From contig JBANDB010000015.1 in NCBI GenBank assembly GCA_037576215.1, forward strand, positions 1,426,001 through 1,490,000: DNA of 64,000 nt, written 5' to 3'. A program made the position numbers and the translations under genes. Below the pieces are notes generated by a model. That model did not search any database and was not told the origin of the DNA. It worked only from the letters and a program-made list of their open reading frames with translations. Origin of the DNA: Armillaria gallica (taxonomy: Eukaryota; Basidiomycota; Agaricomycetes; Agaricales; Physalacriaceae). This document shows positions 33,941 through 46,485 of the stretch, piece by piece (the first letter of the stretch is position 1; each line of letters opens with the position of its first letter).

Positions 33941-34745
33941 AGGACATGACTTCGCCCTATGATCCATACCAAAATGATGCGATTATATTCGGGGGTCGTT
34001 CTGCATTCTACTGTCAACGTCGCTTGCAACACATCTGATACGCCGACTACCTTGCATACTGTCCGGTTTCTTGTCGCGAGGCTCGGGTCCAAAAACCGAG
34101 GCAAAAGCACTACCACGGTATCCATCACAGTCGTAACATCCTTTTCTGTTCCTCTCCTCCACATTTTTGGCGCACGTAAAGCTCGTTTCAACCCATTACC
34201 ATAATACCGGCATACCACGATGTTTCTAAAACGTCACCGCAGTGGAAGAGACTACTTTCTGAGATGCTGCCACCCGGACTGGTACGAGATCAAGCACTTT
34301 GAGCCCATCACCGTCCTACTAGTCCTCGGACAACGCGAAAGTTTCCTCAAACTTGCAGATTGGGGGTATCGCGACAGCAACAAAGGCGTGATGGACGACT
34401 TCCACTGGCATCGACATTACGAATTCAGCAAAGGATAGCAAGACGGGGGTCATTCCTATCTACTTCGAGCTGATCGGCAATTCCGACAACGAACCCGAAG
34501 AGAAGCTTCGGGAGTGGACGTGTCGTACTCTTTCATTGCCTGCAGAGGAATTGGTTCGGGCTCGATTGCAGATTTCACTGAATGATATAACGCTGATCCA
34601 TTGCAATACGAAGTACCCATCTAACGGTCCAACCAATCAGATATATTTTGTCGCATACGTTTTCTGTCTCGAAAATGACATCGCCTGTTCTTCGCAATTG
34701 TCACTAATTACGCGTCGGTTAGCGATGTTCCTAATTCTGTGACAG
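33941..34745 (+). pseudogene. kinase-downstream segment with remnant of a second kinase-like start, copy C
   Basis: The frame at 34,220-34,438 reads FLKLADWGYR and ends YEFSKG before a TAG. The FLKLAD..GYR words echo ILKLADRRLGYR of the upstream kinase-like gene, so this may be the beginning of a lost paralogue. Copies at 120-320 and 14,270-14,470 are more damaged. Confidence 0.4.
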
Positions 34746-35149
34746 GTACACCTGCAGAACGATTCATGACTAGAGAAGAAAACGAAGCTTCAGTGCCAAA
34801 GTCACGTCAAATCTGACATTTCAAATACTTTACATACCGCAGTTTCTGAGGCATAATCCGTTGGTTTGAATGGCAGGCTGAGCATTCTTGGCTGTGTAAT
34901 CTAGCAAAGCACTGAATATTGAATACTGAATATACAGAATACGGGGGTTTAAGAGGGGTGCTGTGTCACGGTTGATCTGACCTCTCTTACCAACTCCACC
35001 TTTCGGAACCACTCTGATTTATCCAGAGAGCGTGCTTGTACGTGTGGAATATGCACAGTACTGAATGGCATCGTCGTCGCGAGATGGGCGTTGATACCCA
35101 AAATAAGAAAAAGGCTCGGGTACAGCCGAGTCGTCCTCTTTCTCTCGCT

Positions 35150-36330
35150 ATCACTAGGATCACTAGCTCTTTCCATCACGCCCTTTCCCCTGTCCATCAA
35201 GACTTTCAAGATGATTCTGGCCTCCTTCTTGATGCCCTGTAAGTGTTTTTGGCACCTAGTGGAGGTGGTACATTTACCATTCATTCCAGCTGCCATTCTA
35301 CCGCGCGAAACGTCAAGAGACCACGCTGACCAGGAGGACGTTAACGTGATATTGATGTCGCTTGGCGTCTTGGGCATGGATTCAAAGGTCTGCTTACTCG
35401 CAGAGTGCTACATTTGTTCTAATCTTCCTTCCCCAGCGTGCTCTTCCCTACCGAGTCTCATCAACGTCAACTTGAATCGACCGACCTTTTAACCGACCTG
35501 CACCCTTGCCAGTGCTGACATGATGTACGTCGACATTTCGCGAACGGAAGGTCCGAATCTTGCCCCGAGACGATGAGCATGCGCATTTGTTGTGGAGAGC
35601 AGGACGTCTTTGTTGCGCTCAACAGCGACGAGATACGGATTGTATCGGAGTGGGGAGGAAACACGCGAGAGGGTAAGTCCCCTCGCTCTCAGGAGATATC
35701 GATGTCTCCGATCAGCCGATAGTATTAGGGAGCACTTTACGATGCTGATGAATTCCTCCGACGTCGACGCCTCAGTACCCAAATGTTGCGCGGAGACGAG
35801 TATTGTCAGGATGTAACGGTCGAAACAAAGGGCCGCAGAGCCGCGGCAAGGAGGATGACCATGGACGCGTTGGCAATGGTAAGCTACTCGCCGCCCGACA
35901 TCCATGTAGAGTATTCACCCACTTAGCACAACATCCTTCCGTTCTGCGCGTGTGCCGTCCACTGCTAGAGCCCCCAGCGATGTCGACGTCCATGTGCTGA
36001 AACCTGTTTCAACTTCAGGACAACGAATCGTCGTACTGCGAAGGTCGGCACCGGGTGCAAGCCGAGGAGGGATTGAAGGAGATGTCAATGATAGAGGAGA
36101 CGGCGACGAGGATGGTAAGTCCCTCCAGTTTCTCAAACAACGCCGAGCCTTAAAGCCCTCCTCAGCCCCCTACTCTCTTTCATTGGACAACTCCCCAAGC
36201 ACAAGATCGCACGTTCCAACGATGTTCTTCGAACTCGTCTCCGCCTTCAGTTAGACAATGATAAAGACGGCGTAGAGGTTGCAATGTCGACTTTCTGTCT
36301 TTCCAATGTATGTGCGCCTCCCCCCGTGCT
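35150..36330 (+). pseudogene. unidentified intron-bearing gene X, remnant 3 (best preserved)
   Basis: Exon-like pieces in order: DFQDDSGLLLDAL with a GTAAGTG donor (about 35,202-35,240); EQDVFVALNSDEIRIVSEWG with a donor after REG (about 35,598-35,670); a piece ending before GTAAGCTAC near 35,880; VQAEEGLKEMSMIEETATRM with a GTAAGTCC donor near 36,113; and FIGQLPKHKIARSND running into LRTRLRLQLDNDKDGVEV (about 36,180-36,277). Introns and some frames are consistent, but the pieces do not join into one open model by eye. No family is recognised. Downstream it is fused to the truncated F-box copy C. Confidence 0.4.
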
Positions 36331-36474
36331 CTCCCTGGAGGCTGGAGGAACTCAACTCCGCTGCCACTTTTCCGGTGGAGGCCATTCTCAGTCGAATCCA
36401 GGTGGAGAAGCGCATCATGAATGAACGCCGTTCTCACCTACTGTCCCTCGGTCTCTTACACACCATGCGTCACA

Positions 36475-38125
36475 ACAGCCTTGCCCTGTCTCCTTGCTCA
36501 CTCTTCCCAATGAACTTCTCCAGGAAATCGCCCACTTCGTAACGCCTTTCACCTTTCTACCGGCATCCTATGTCATTAATCGCTACCAGCTGTGCAAGCG
36601 CGACCAAAAGTCATTCCGTGCTGTATGCCATCAGGCGGACGTTGTTCTCCGCATTACCGTGCTCTCAGCTATCTTGCTGGAAGTTACCCTTCCCTCCAGC
36701 CCCCTTAACCAAGACATACTCGAATATCTAGGTAGCCAGCCTGCAGGATATGTCCATAAACTGAGAGTACGCGGATGCCCAGAGTTGAAACTGTACTACG
36801 TGTATGACGGGGGTGTGGCTGACTCGGTTGGCACTCCAACATGCAAGTCTCCTTCGAAATGTCTACGTCTCGAGACAAAGGCTAACACGCGAACATTTCG
36901 CATAATGTATAAGACGGCATTTACCTCCTTGGTCAACTTACCAGCATTCATGCTGTGGTAAGTCCGGTCACGTCTCAAGAGAGAGTCTGGCACTGATATT
37001 TTTCTTCAATAATAGTATCACCGATGATTCTCGTGACACCCCGCTGTTCTTCTTCGAGGACACGTTCGAGTGCTTGATGAAGTTGACCATCATCTAACCC
37101 ACCCCAAGTTCACTCTTCCTTATTTCTCGCATCTCCCCCATTTTCGCAATATCAACAGGCTTTCTCTCACCTGCTATAACAATAGTTCTACCCTCATGAT
37201 GGAGAAGACACGCGCACGTATTTTCTAATAACCGTGGGTTGACCGATCTCGTCCTGTATTTATTGGATCAGAGCGGCCAAACCATGACAGGCGCAGACGT
37301 CTGTGGGATAGAGCTCATTTTCCCAAAACGATCGACCGCCTATCTATCCCTCCGTTACCTCACATTGAAGGAAGGCAGCATCATCGCGGCCCCTCATATT
37401 TTCCACCACCTCCGCGACCTCCAGTCGCTCCAGATCCTCAACTTCGAACTCTATGACATCTCCTCTGGATTCTTGATTGAGCTCACTCGGCCGAAAATAT
37501 ACATCCTTTACATCATCACCCTCAAGAGCTATAGCATGCCTTCTGCCATCATCGATTGCCTCGTCTCCAACTAGGGAGTGTCCGAGTTGTCGTTTGAACT
37601 TGAAAAGGAGACAGACAGGGGAGACGTCTTGAAGCGAGTGTTGAGCGAGGTAGTCCCGCGTCATTCTCGCACTCTGGAAGTCCTCCACCTGTCGTCGTCT
37701 TGCGGTGGCCACTGGGCTATTGGACATCTCCCTGGCTATGTAGCGGGACTGTCCCAATGCTCGAAACTACGCGTGCTAGGTATCGTGGTCGAAGAAAATA
37801 AGGACTTTATGGTATGTCATTCTCGTGTCTGTCACTATATGTAATTCTCATCCTGTTAACAGCAACCGCTTTTGCATTGGCTGAAGTTCCTTCCTTGTCT
37901 CCAACGCCTTCAGCTGTGGCTATTGATAACGTTTTTAACCCGGCTATTGAGTGTATTGAATCCACACGCGACGACGAGCCATTATTGACGAGTCTGCACA
38001 TTATTGTGTCGGTTCCATGTCGGGGGAATGTCAGGTTTGAGGCTGGGGTATCGGAAATGGAATGTCGATGATGTTGAGCGGGACGTGCTGCTAGATAGTC
38101 CTCGGGAATATGGCCCATGATGTGT
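36475..38125 (+). pseudogene. F-box/LRR-type protein pseudogene, copy C
   Basis: Homology to copy D starts at 36,475 (CAGCCTTGCCCTGTCTCCTT), so the original start codon and about 26 residues are missing. The F-box core is present: LLTLPNELLQEIAHF, then an intron of about 50 nt, then LCKRDQKSFRAVCHQ. Exon 2 reads on through NQDILEYLGSQPAGYVHKL to ALMLW-like words and the second intron (about 36,959-37,016). After that come the same lesions as copy A: a 10-nt deletion leading to ATC TAA, a 2-nt deletion, and TAG after CLVSN (37,572-37,574). Further LRR-like words (LEVLHLSSSCGGHWAIGHLP) and a last intron near 37,810-37,862 follow. Confidence 0.8.
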
Positions 38126-38590
38126 TATAACTTATAAATAAAAGAAAATATGTACTATTAACGCATGTATTATTAGGACCCCGTCTCATTCTGCTGGTTG
38201 ATTTTAACGTGAAATATTATGATACTCAGACGCGGTCGCCGGTGCTGACCTATTCACCGTCTACCACCGCTATAATTTTGTCTAAGCAAGACATGATTAG
38301 TTGGCTGAGGGGGAATAAACTTCAATAAAGACGTGTCGGTTTGCTGAGGTCAAATGTCGCACATCACGGTGCAGTCAACGTCGGCCCTCGGGATCTTCAG
38401 TGGGAAGTACTGTTCGCTTGTTCTTCTCCTCAGCTTTCTTTACTACATCTTCGTTCTACTAGAATACACAGCCATATAAATAGGTAGATGAACAACGATG
38501 ACCCTCGCCTGTTTGCGAAGGTTACCTGCTGAAATCCGGGTAAGCGACCAGTGGAGAGTATCGCAACAGTCGAACATCTACCTTTTAGTA
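38126..38590. other. no gene seen
   Basis: This is AT-rich spacer after the F-box pseudogene; its first part matches 48,190-48,280. No exon is recognised. Confidence 0.4.
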
Positions 38591-38599
38591 CCTAGCAAT

Positions 38600-38805
38600 G
38601 GTCGTACACCATTGCGGAGGCGGGAAGCATAGACGTGACAGGAAGACAGCCGAAAAGAGTGCGATGAACAAGGCGGACTTGCGGAGCGAGGTGATGCTGC
38701 GTACACCGGGGTTAGTAAGCAGGGTGAGAGGAAGGGAAGGGACGAACAAGAGTGGAGCGGTGAAGAGAGCTCTGATGCATCAGCGCTGTATGCATCCAGA
38801 GTGAT
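38600..38805 (-). pseudogene. truncated acetate-transporter copy 7 (short)
   Basis: Only exon 3 start (SASPPCSSHSFRLSSCHVYA in a shifted frame of the same DNA), intron 2 and the end of exon 2 remain. The rest is deleted. The dispersed module follows at 38,820. Confidence 0.65.
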
Positions 38806-40060
38806 GTGCATCTCATAGCCTTCATGTATGCGGCTTCTCATATCCGAGGTCCGAAAACGTCGCCGTCGACTGGCTCGCCGAATCCGAGTCGCGTCTCAAG
38901 ATCTTACTCGCTCCCATCATAACACGGAATAGAAGGCACCTGTGCCGCCCTGCATCTCTAGCCAGCCTAATAATTGCCACATCCGCCTCCCTCGGCGTGC
39001 ACGCACCCTCCCGTCTCTTCTGCTCGTTATTTCCCGTCCCTGTCCCTATGCAGCTATGCTTGTGTGTTCTGCAAGCACTCAAGTTAGTGACCAAAGCACC
39101 GCGGAAAGCAAGCCTACGTGCCCTAGCGAGCTCCTCCCAAACACCGCCCGAGTCCCTGTTCCCATCACCCTTATCGATGGCACAACACGTGTGAAAAGAC
39201 GGCCTAAGTGGAGGTAAAGCTATGTGGATGTTGAGGATGTTGATGCGCTGTCGACGTGGAGTGAGCAAGACCAAATAGTTACGCGCACCTCCGCCTATAC
39301 ATCTAACACTCCCTCAAGAATATCGTCCGCCATCCCTCCCTTGGAATCTTGACAGCGGTGGTCAGAGCAATCGTTAGCCCTCGTTCAGGTCAGCTTGGGG
39401 AATGCCTTACCGAGTCTAACGACCCTGCTCCCAATGATCTCTTCATGTCGTGCCCGTCTGTCACCATCGGACGGAACTCGTCTTATTGCCTGCGCGCGGG
39501 GCAGCTCTGATGAGCGCCGCATAGGTCAAACGTGCAAAAAAATAGAGAACAAGTCGTGTACCATTGTGTATGCTCCATGAACGGACTGGTCGGCGGCGCG
39601 TTGCAGGGTGAGCCTAGAACGAAAGTCGGCGCACATTTCCTTACCCAGTAATCAAATCATGCTGCTGGAAATCCCGTTAGTAAGGCTGTCAACACCGAGA
39701 TGTAAAATCCCTACCTTTCTTGATTTTTCTCGCCCATTTCACGCATTGTCGGGACACACGACGGCAGACATACGGCTGAAAGAAGGAAATAAGAAAGAGA
39801 TAAGGAGAATCGAATCAGAACTGAGCTCACTGTCGAGCTCGACGACGAGACGCCAATCGACGTGGCAGTCAAGAAGTAAACACCCGATTACCAAAAAGTC
39901 GCCCAAACGAGCTATTCTCCGGTCACGAGACCACGACGCGTCTCACGCCGAGTCAAATTCCCGCTCAGTCTCAGTCTCACTATGCAAGACAACGGCCGTG
40001 GTGGGCTCGACACGAGGAGAGTGGTAACGTTATTGGGTACATCAACAAGAGAAGGAAGTT
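38806..40060. repeat. dispersed accessory repeat module, copy 7
   Basis: This matches 5,040-6,200 and 22,040-23,345. The coding-like end ELTVELDDETPIDVAVKK with a stop (about 39,820-39,879) is best preserved here and may be the tail of an unknown gene. Alternatively the minus strand of the same DNA gives LVVELDSELSSDSI. I cannot decide which strand was coding. Confidence 0.5.
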
Positions 40061-41170
40061 CTGTTAAGGTGGATAGCCTTTGCCGTGAAGCCCGGAATAC
40101 GATGGTGAGGGATGTGGTGAACGAGCGGACTTAGGGGAGGGCAAAGAATTTCCGGCACTCGGGGATCAACCGGATCGTGATGTGCCAGGCGAATAAGTAC
40201 GTGCTCTCGAGTTCCGCGGAGGAAGATACTGCTTGCTCACCCTGACAAACTCTAGACTGCATGAGCACCCGCGATGGAAACCAAATTTTTTTAGGATAGT
40301 GAGCATGATGTAGCCCGCAAGTAGCCACGGCTTTATTATGGTTATTTTTCCCGGTAGGAATCGGCGTGTTATCTGTCTCGTTTGTTTTTTATAATAACTT
40401 TTTTGCCTTCAGTCGTTTGCAACTCAATGCTCATCTCTACATCGAGGCTCAGGCTCCAGACATTTTTTACGAGAGTGAGGCATTGTCGTGAGCATTTCCC
40501 TTGCTCAGTGTGCCCTGCAAACTACTCTAAGACATCACATACTTTGTAAGCTCCTTCGTCTCGCTGTTAATATCCTACGACATCAATTCCCTACAGTTGT
40601 CCATATGCGACCAGAAGGTTCTTGTTCTGAATGGACGATGTGCTGCACGCTGCCGTCCTCTCAGCTCTCGTCCTCCCCTTGAGCTACCTTGACCAGGATG
40701 CCTCCCTAATCAAGATCTTGCAAGCTACGTCACGAACTGAGAGTTTGAATGTGGGGCCCGCGTTCCAAGCAAAGTACCCTGCTCAATAGGGTATGGAGGT
40801 GATGTAGAAAGCAGACATTATTTGACTTGCGCGCGCATTCAAATAAAGGCTACTGTGATATAAAACGTTGTTGGTTAACTTGCGGGCATCTTCGTACCTT
40901 TGGTCAGTTCAGCCAAATGTCAAAGAGAGTCTACTACCAAAATTTATTGACTTGTAGTATTGACAATGGGTTCTGCGAAGCCCCGCCGTTCTTATTTCAG
41001 TAATCCCCAATCTACACCCAGTCTATAGTCCTTACTTCTACTAGTGGCCTAGTTATAGTGCGTCTGAGTCGTGTCGCAGCAACAGCATCTGTATTTTCTT
41101 GTGATGGCTGGTGAGTATACAGGAATTCCTGGAACTTGGGGTGTTTCGCAATCTATCCTTATGAGCCCAA
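40061..41170. other. no gene seen; spacer partly shared with unit II
   Basis: About 40,410-40,960 matches 23,790-24,350. About 40,965-41,170 is the DUF6535 3' flank, also found at 6,240-6,450 and 26,130-26,330. The stretch 40,061-40,410 appears unique and non-coding. Confidence 0.45.
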
Positions 41171-41174
41171 GAGA

Positions 41175-43985
41175 TTAACCACATTGCGAAACACCGTACC
41201 TGTGCATATTCCACTGCGTTGTGCTCTCCAGCACTGTGGCACTGTCAGACAGTGCCAGGAACATGAATAAAAATGGACTCACCGAGATGAACCGCCAACT
41301 TCATGCAGCCACGGCAGTCGGCTTACATCTTTGTATGCATCGTAATCATATTGTGGTAGAGACTCGTTGTCGTCACTATGGCCCAGTATATTCTGCAGCT
41401 CCCCGATTACAACGATGGCCAGAACACGTTTGAGAAAGTCCCATTGGCGGAATTGCCCCCGTTCTCCTGAAGCCCGTTGCGGCACTTTTGATGTCCACCG
41501 CACTAAGCGCGAAAGACACTCTGGCCAGACATTTTGCATGGCGGGATGTTGCGCCCAATCATAGAGGACACTCTCATGATGTTCTTCAATGAGAAGCAAC
41601 ATAACTTCGACGAGTCCATCGATCGAAAAGAGGGGATACCGGAACGGGTTGGGAGTTTCATGGGATTCGGAGTCATCCATAGATGAAGCTGGAGGCAGGT
41701 TCAGGGAAGATGATATGAGACGTCCCACGGTAGAGCGAGGAATCACATCATTCTCCGATCTCTTGCCACCACCCGCAAGTGAATGAAGGTAAAACTGATA
41801 AGCAACAGAATAGAACCGCAACTCTGGAAGTATAGCTGTCGTGCGAGAGCGGTAGCTGTCAAGAATGATGAATATCTTGCATGCAAGTGGTTGAAGGTCT
41901 GGGCTGACAACGACAAAAGCTTCAGAGGAAAGTAAGGAGTATAACACATCCAGGACAAGCATGATTACTGAGCCATCCTGGGCGAGGTTATGGATGAGAG
42001 CGCCGGTGCATTCGATAATGGTAAGGGAAGTTTTGATTACCTGCTTTCGATCTGAGGCATGTGCTGGATGGCACAATCTCTCCTGTATTCGGGTTATAGA
42101 TGCAACAATGATACGTTGATCACGATTGTAGGAGGGGCCAATGTTCCAGCGAGGCAAAAATTTGTTCAAAATGTACCCCCTAATCGCTTCTGTAGGCTTG
42201 TCGATAGTAGTGACATCCCCGGTCACTCTTGTAGACACGGGTCTCACAGTGATTTCCATAAGCTCCAGCTCTAATTCTGAGCATTCTGAAACAGCGCCGC
42301 TACGGAAGCGCTGTCCGGCAGCATAGACTAGTGCCTTCCACACGGCAGAATGCAGGGTGAGGGAAGAGCGCTGCGGGCCTCGAAGAATTCCGAGTAAAAC
42401 AGTCGATGCCTTCTCGAAACTTGTCATAGAGTACAGTACCATTTTCAGCTGCTCATTGGAGCACCGATCTGCCATGCGATCACGGTCGGAGGAGAGGCGA
42501 ATGGGGTCATACTTGGGGCGCCGCAGAAGTACATATGCTCTGTAGCAGAGCTCAAATTCTCTTTCAGCGCCAGGAGACGGCACAAGTGGTTCAATCTGCT
42601 CTATCCGCTGGTGCAGAGATACCACAAATGTGGATAGGCATTCATCCGGCAGACATTTCAAAGTCGTAGACGTCATCCCAGAACAAGCTTGCAGCACACT
42701 TTGGTGCACGGATGAATTGGATGTGGAGGAGTACAGCCAGTGCAATGATTGCACATCCACTTTCGCGGCCCATTTTCGAACGTGGTCGTACTCGATTTCC
42801 TTCAGAGGACGTTTTCGACGTCGAAAAATGCTCTCGCATCTGTGCCGGTACATTGCCAGGCGAGAATTATGGCGATCGTGGTTGCAGTTAAACATGCGGG
42901 TATACGATCGTATGAGGGCGATACCGATACGTGGAATAAGAGAGTCATTGATGAACTGATACAGACGGTGGACGTAAAGCGTTAATGGTACCTTGAATGG
43001 ACAATAGGGATATATAATGGGGAGGATTAGGGCAATGATGTAGGCCATGTATGTCGCGGCACCGATGATAGATACTAGCCAGGCCACTTTCATGCCCAGA
43101 GAGAACAAGAAAATAGCGAGGCCAGCAAAAAAGAGCGCCAACGAAACATGGAGGAGGACAGGAAGCATTCCGATGATCATTGGTACTTGCCACGTCTGTA
43201 GTCCGGCGTATCGCATATGTCGGATTCTAGCACGGTCGCGCGCAGAGCTGTCAGAGACGGTGGCGACATATTGGTGGAGCCACTGCTTGACCAAAACGGC
43301 GACAAGGGCAGTGATGAGGCTGAGAGTCAGACTCACAAACCACAAGCTGTTCAACCACTCGTCGGAACGGCTGGGAGAAAAGTTGAAAGCGGTAGGGGAG
43401 GAAGGGATAGAGAATTGAGAGCCGTTCGACACCGTGGCATTGAGTATTTGAAAGAAAAGCAATCCGGATGCCTGGTTGTAATCGGGTTGCATGTTTTGCG
43501 ATGTATGCACCACGAATGTTGTTAGTACTGCAGAGAAGAGACCAGCCTACGATGGTGTTAGACTTTTTAGACACCAAATTTGAACGGAAACCTGGGACGC
43601 ACAAATACAAGTAGGACATCGACGGTATCCCGCCACTCTGCCAACATATTGGCATCAAAATCGGCCGCTTCGTCAAGGTAGATAGACCATATTCGTGCAT
43701 TGTCGGACATCTCTTGGCCATAAGGATCCAGAGGGTAGCGCGCCTTATAATCGCGTGGAGCGGCACCTAAAGCCATTTATAATTGAATACCATTGCAGCA
43801 AGCAAATTGAACACACCAACTCCCCAGGAATGCAGCTGATTCTTGTTCAGTCCGAAAAATGTGCCGCTTGGAGGGTTTCTCTGAGCTCCAGGATCTTCGG
43901 GGATAGCTGTTGAACGGACATTATCCCCCGTTGCGGAAGGTTCGTTCGTGGGTGCTTCTGCTCCATTCTCATGGGTGTCTGCCAT
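41175..43985 (-). CDS. DUF6535 multi-pass membrane protein, copy 3
   Basis: The exons are 43,985-43,817, 43,766-43,603, 43,546-41,283 and 41,199-41,175, giving 873 aa. The introns are 50, 56 and 83 nt with GT..AG ends and consistent phases. The protein begins MADTHENG. The DUF6535 domain (WRDTVDVLLVFAGLFSAVLT, LWFVSLTLSLITALVAVLVK and two further hydrophobic segments before YPYCPFKVP) spans roughly residues 84-295 with four predicted membrane helices. A long, mostly helical C-terminal region follows, including WLYSSTSNSSVHQSVLQA. There is no signal peptide. The last exon adds YGVSQCG, as in every copy. A leader intron (44,045-43,987) precedes the start. The gene appears intact; its biological role is unknown. 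Confidence 0.88.
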
Positions 43986-43986
43986 G

Positions 43987-44330
43987 CTGGTAAAGCGATG
44001 GAAATAAAATTAGTATAATCAACGTCCATAGCGCAAACAACTCACTTTGGGAGATACAGCGGCTGTCAAGGAAGAAAAGGCGCTAAGCGCTTGCTCGTGC
44101 TGTTTGATTGAACATTGACGCCGTATGCTCGTGTTGTGCTGTTCGGTAAAAAAACATCAAGCGGTAACATTCCCAAGGTGGCTGTTTGTACCGATAGCCA
44201 ACAGTAATTTGAAAGAGGAGATATGGTAACAAGACGAATCTTAACATTGAAGCTGTAAGTCACTGACGCTGACTCATCCTCTTGACTTCTCTCCATCATC
44301 CCCGCGCTGCTCTTCGTGCATTCTGGTCGC
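43987..44330 (-). promoter_or_regulatory. leader intron and conserved upstream region of DUF6535 copy 3
   Basis: A 59-nt leader intron (44,045-43,987, GTGAGT..CCAG) precedes the start. Upstream, 44,050-44,330 is similar to the reverse complement of 61,430-61,688 before copy 4, including GACAGCCGCTGTATCTCCCA and the more distal CTCTTGACTTC word. The conservation covers more than the leader and probably includes the promoter. Confidence 0.55.
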
Positions 44331-46400
44331 AAGAACTGGTCTTTATTTCGAATTTCTTAGCCTGGCATGCTCGCTACGATGGTGGAAAGCGTTGGCGGAG
44401 GACGTATCCATACTAATGATTTGTCGTGGAAGGGCTGACACGTACGTATACTGGTCGTGCTCTTGACTAGGTAAAGTATCTGACTTTGTAAGTCCCAGTT
44501 TAGCAGCGTAGGAGCCACTTTACACGTTTACTTCTCTTTTGTCCACCATCATGATGGTCGCCTTTCTTATCCGCTTGGTTCACGCCACCGCTTCATTTCC
44601 TTGTCTCTTTTCCTCGGATTCAATCAGATCGACAGAGAGCAGAGTGTAAAGTAACTCGTCAATGCGTCAAGAGGAGGATACTGGCGTAGAATCACGTACT
44701 ACTCGCAGGCGTGGAGGCTGTATGGGTTCATATTGTAGGCATCTCTGGTAATTAATGGTCGCAATTTTGTCTGACTTTGGCGGCTGCAGATTATCGAAGG
44801 AACACAGCGAATCTCGGAAGATAGACAGCACCATTCATCACAGAGAACTTTACAAGAATTCTATGATATGCTTGTCCACTGTTCTTGACTTCTATGGCGT
44901 GAAGACACGCAGAGAAAAAGAACCCGGATCTGTAAGTGCTTCTTTTGGGTGGTACTGTTCGTCAATAACCATGTGTGGTATCATTAGTGCTAGCGAACGT
45001 TACCCAGGAAAACCTTCAAAGAAAGGATGGCAGTGCAATAGTCACTACCCGTACAGTTTCAAGCAAGATAAGATGGTTTCCCGATTCGCCTCGCTCTGAG
45101 GAGTTGCCATACGATGCACAACGACTCTCTGACCACGGGAGGGTTGAAGGAGACTATTCTCTCGTCTCTTACATGTGCGTAGTGCTCTACGAGCTCGGAG
45201 AAAGCACGTCGAAGTCTCCCTCAATCCTGGACATCGGCACCACTATGCTTGGACCAACTTGCATAAACGGAGATTAGGAAACCTCTCTTGTTCCGAGACA
45301 GAGAAGGGACGGCGGTTAGGCTGGTTTGCTGATCCTACGTTCGAACTACGCCTCTCAGACTTCAGAAATACTGCAGTTCCCTCCCAGGCCCTCGTTATCA
45401 ATCTTTACCAGTTCATGATATTTCCACTGCCAGAGGAAACAGTGGAGAGAGGGACTCGGAGGCGGTAGCCATCGAAGAAAGCCAACGATGATCGTCGAAG
45501 ATTCCAGTGTTGTATCGAAATAGTGAGGCTACGGAGTGCCCTCGTTGACAGGGTCGGTGACGGAGATGCCTACGTGTCGACATGTTCCGGCTGTGGCGAT
45601 AGAGTTGACCGGGTCCCCTCTCGACCCTCTTCTCGCGCAGTGCTCCCGCTTTCGCTACGGAGACGGAGACGGACGTGAGATTGTAGCTTTGCATCAAGAG
45701 CTGTAGCCTTCAGTATCCAGTCCTAGAGGAATTGCGCGCGGACAACGTCATACGTGGACCTGCAGATGGCAAATTACATCAATTTTCCAACTTGGGCATT
45801 GGACATCAACAACGTTGTGTGGATCTATTAGGACAGACGGAGCAGGGGACCTTGTCTGTTCTAAGGGAGCCAATGATCAACGATTAGACTGACTTGCCAG
45901 TTCCATGATTAATATACTCGCACAGAAAACACTATTGGGTTGCTGAGGAAGATGTCCTTTTCTATTTTGTTCAGTGGTGTCGGACGGTACGAGAAGGCCT
46001 GGCAGAGGGGAGGAATCTAGCAGTCATCGAGGAACATTAGTGACTCGCTTGATCTTCTGATTCTATCCTGGGATAAGCGCGATGTCAAGAGTTGACGTTG
46101 CTGATTTCGTCGCCAGGAGTGGCAAGGGATCTGGTCAACCGGCGGTAAAATCGTGGACATCGCGACTGATGTTTGGGAAGTAGAGAGCTTAGCGATGGAG
46201 ATGCGTGAGTGTCCTTGGTCGCAAAGTCAGATTTTGGCGATAGCGAAGCCAAGGGGAAAAGGTTGCCCGACCGTGGATCCTGCGATAAGATCCTGCGGTA
46301 GGAAGGGTTCGATGATCCGTTGAGTATCTACAAATAAGCGGCTAGAAACTTAAGACAACGGGGCTCTCTGAACGGTGCCACTGGGAGCACTCGTGAATTT
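44331..46400. other. no gene recognised
   Basis: Short open frames occur (for example 45,175-45,468, ending FMIFPLPEETVERGTRRR), but none has a recognisable domain, a homologue elsewhere in the window or a convincing intron pattern. The base composition is ordinary and CpG is retained. Confidence 0.4.
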
Positions 46401-46485
46401 GTCTTGGTTATTATTCCAAGGTGGGGTTCACGTGGCGTTCGACTATTTCTTTCTCAACGTTGTTGGTCTTTAGCTCGTCAAACCA

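Noticed and set aside
33400..34218. 272-codon minus-strand open frame across the kinase-like gene
   Set aside because: It is antisense to the conserved kinase motifs (HNDIHVRN, DFG) and its length follows from codon composition of the sense strand.
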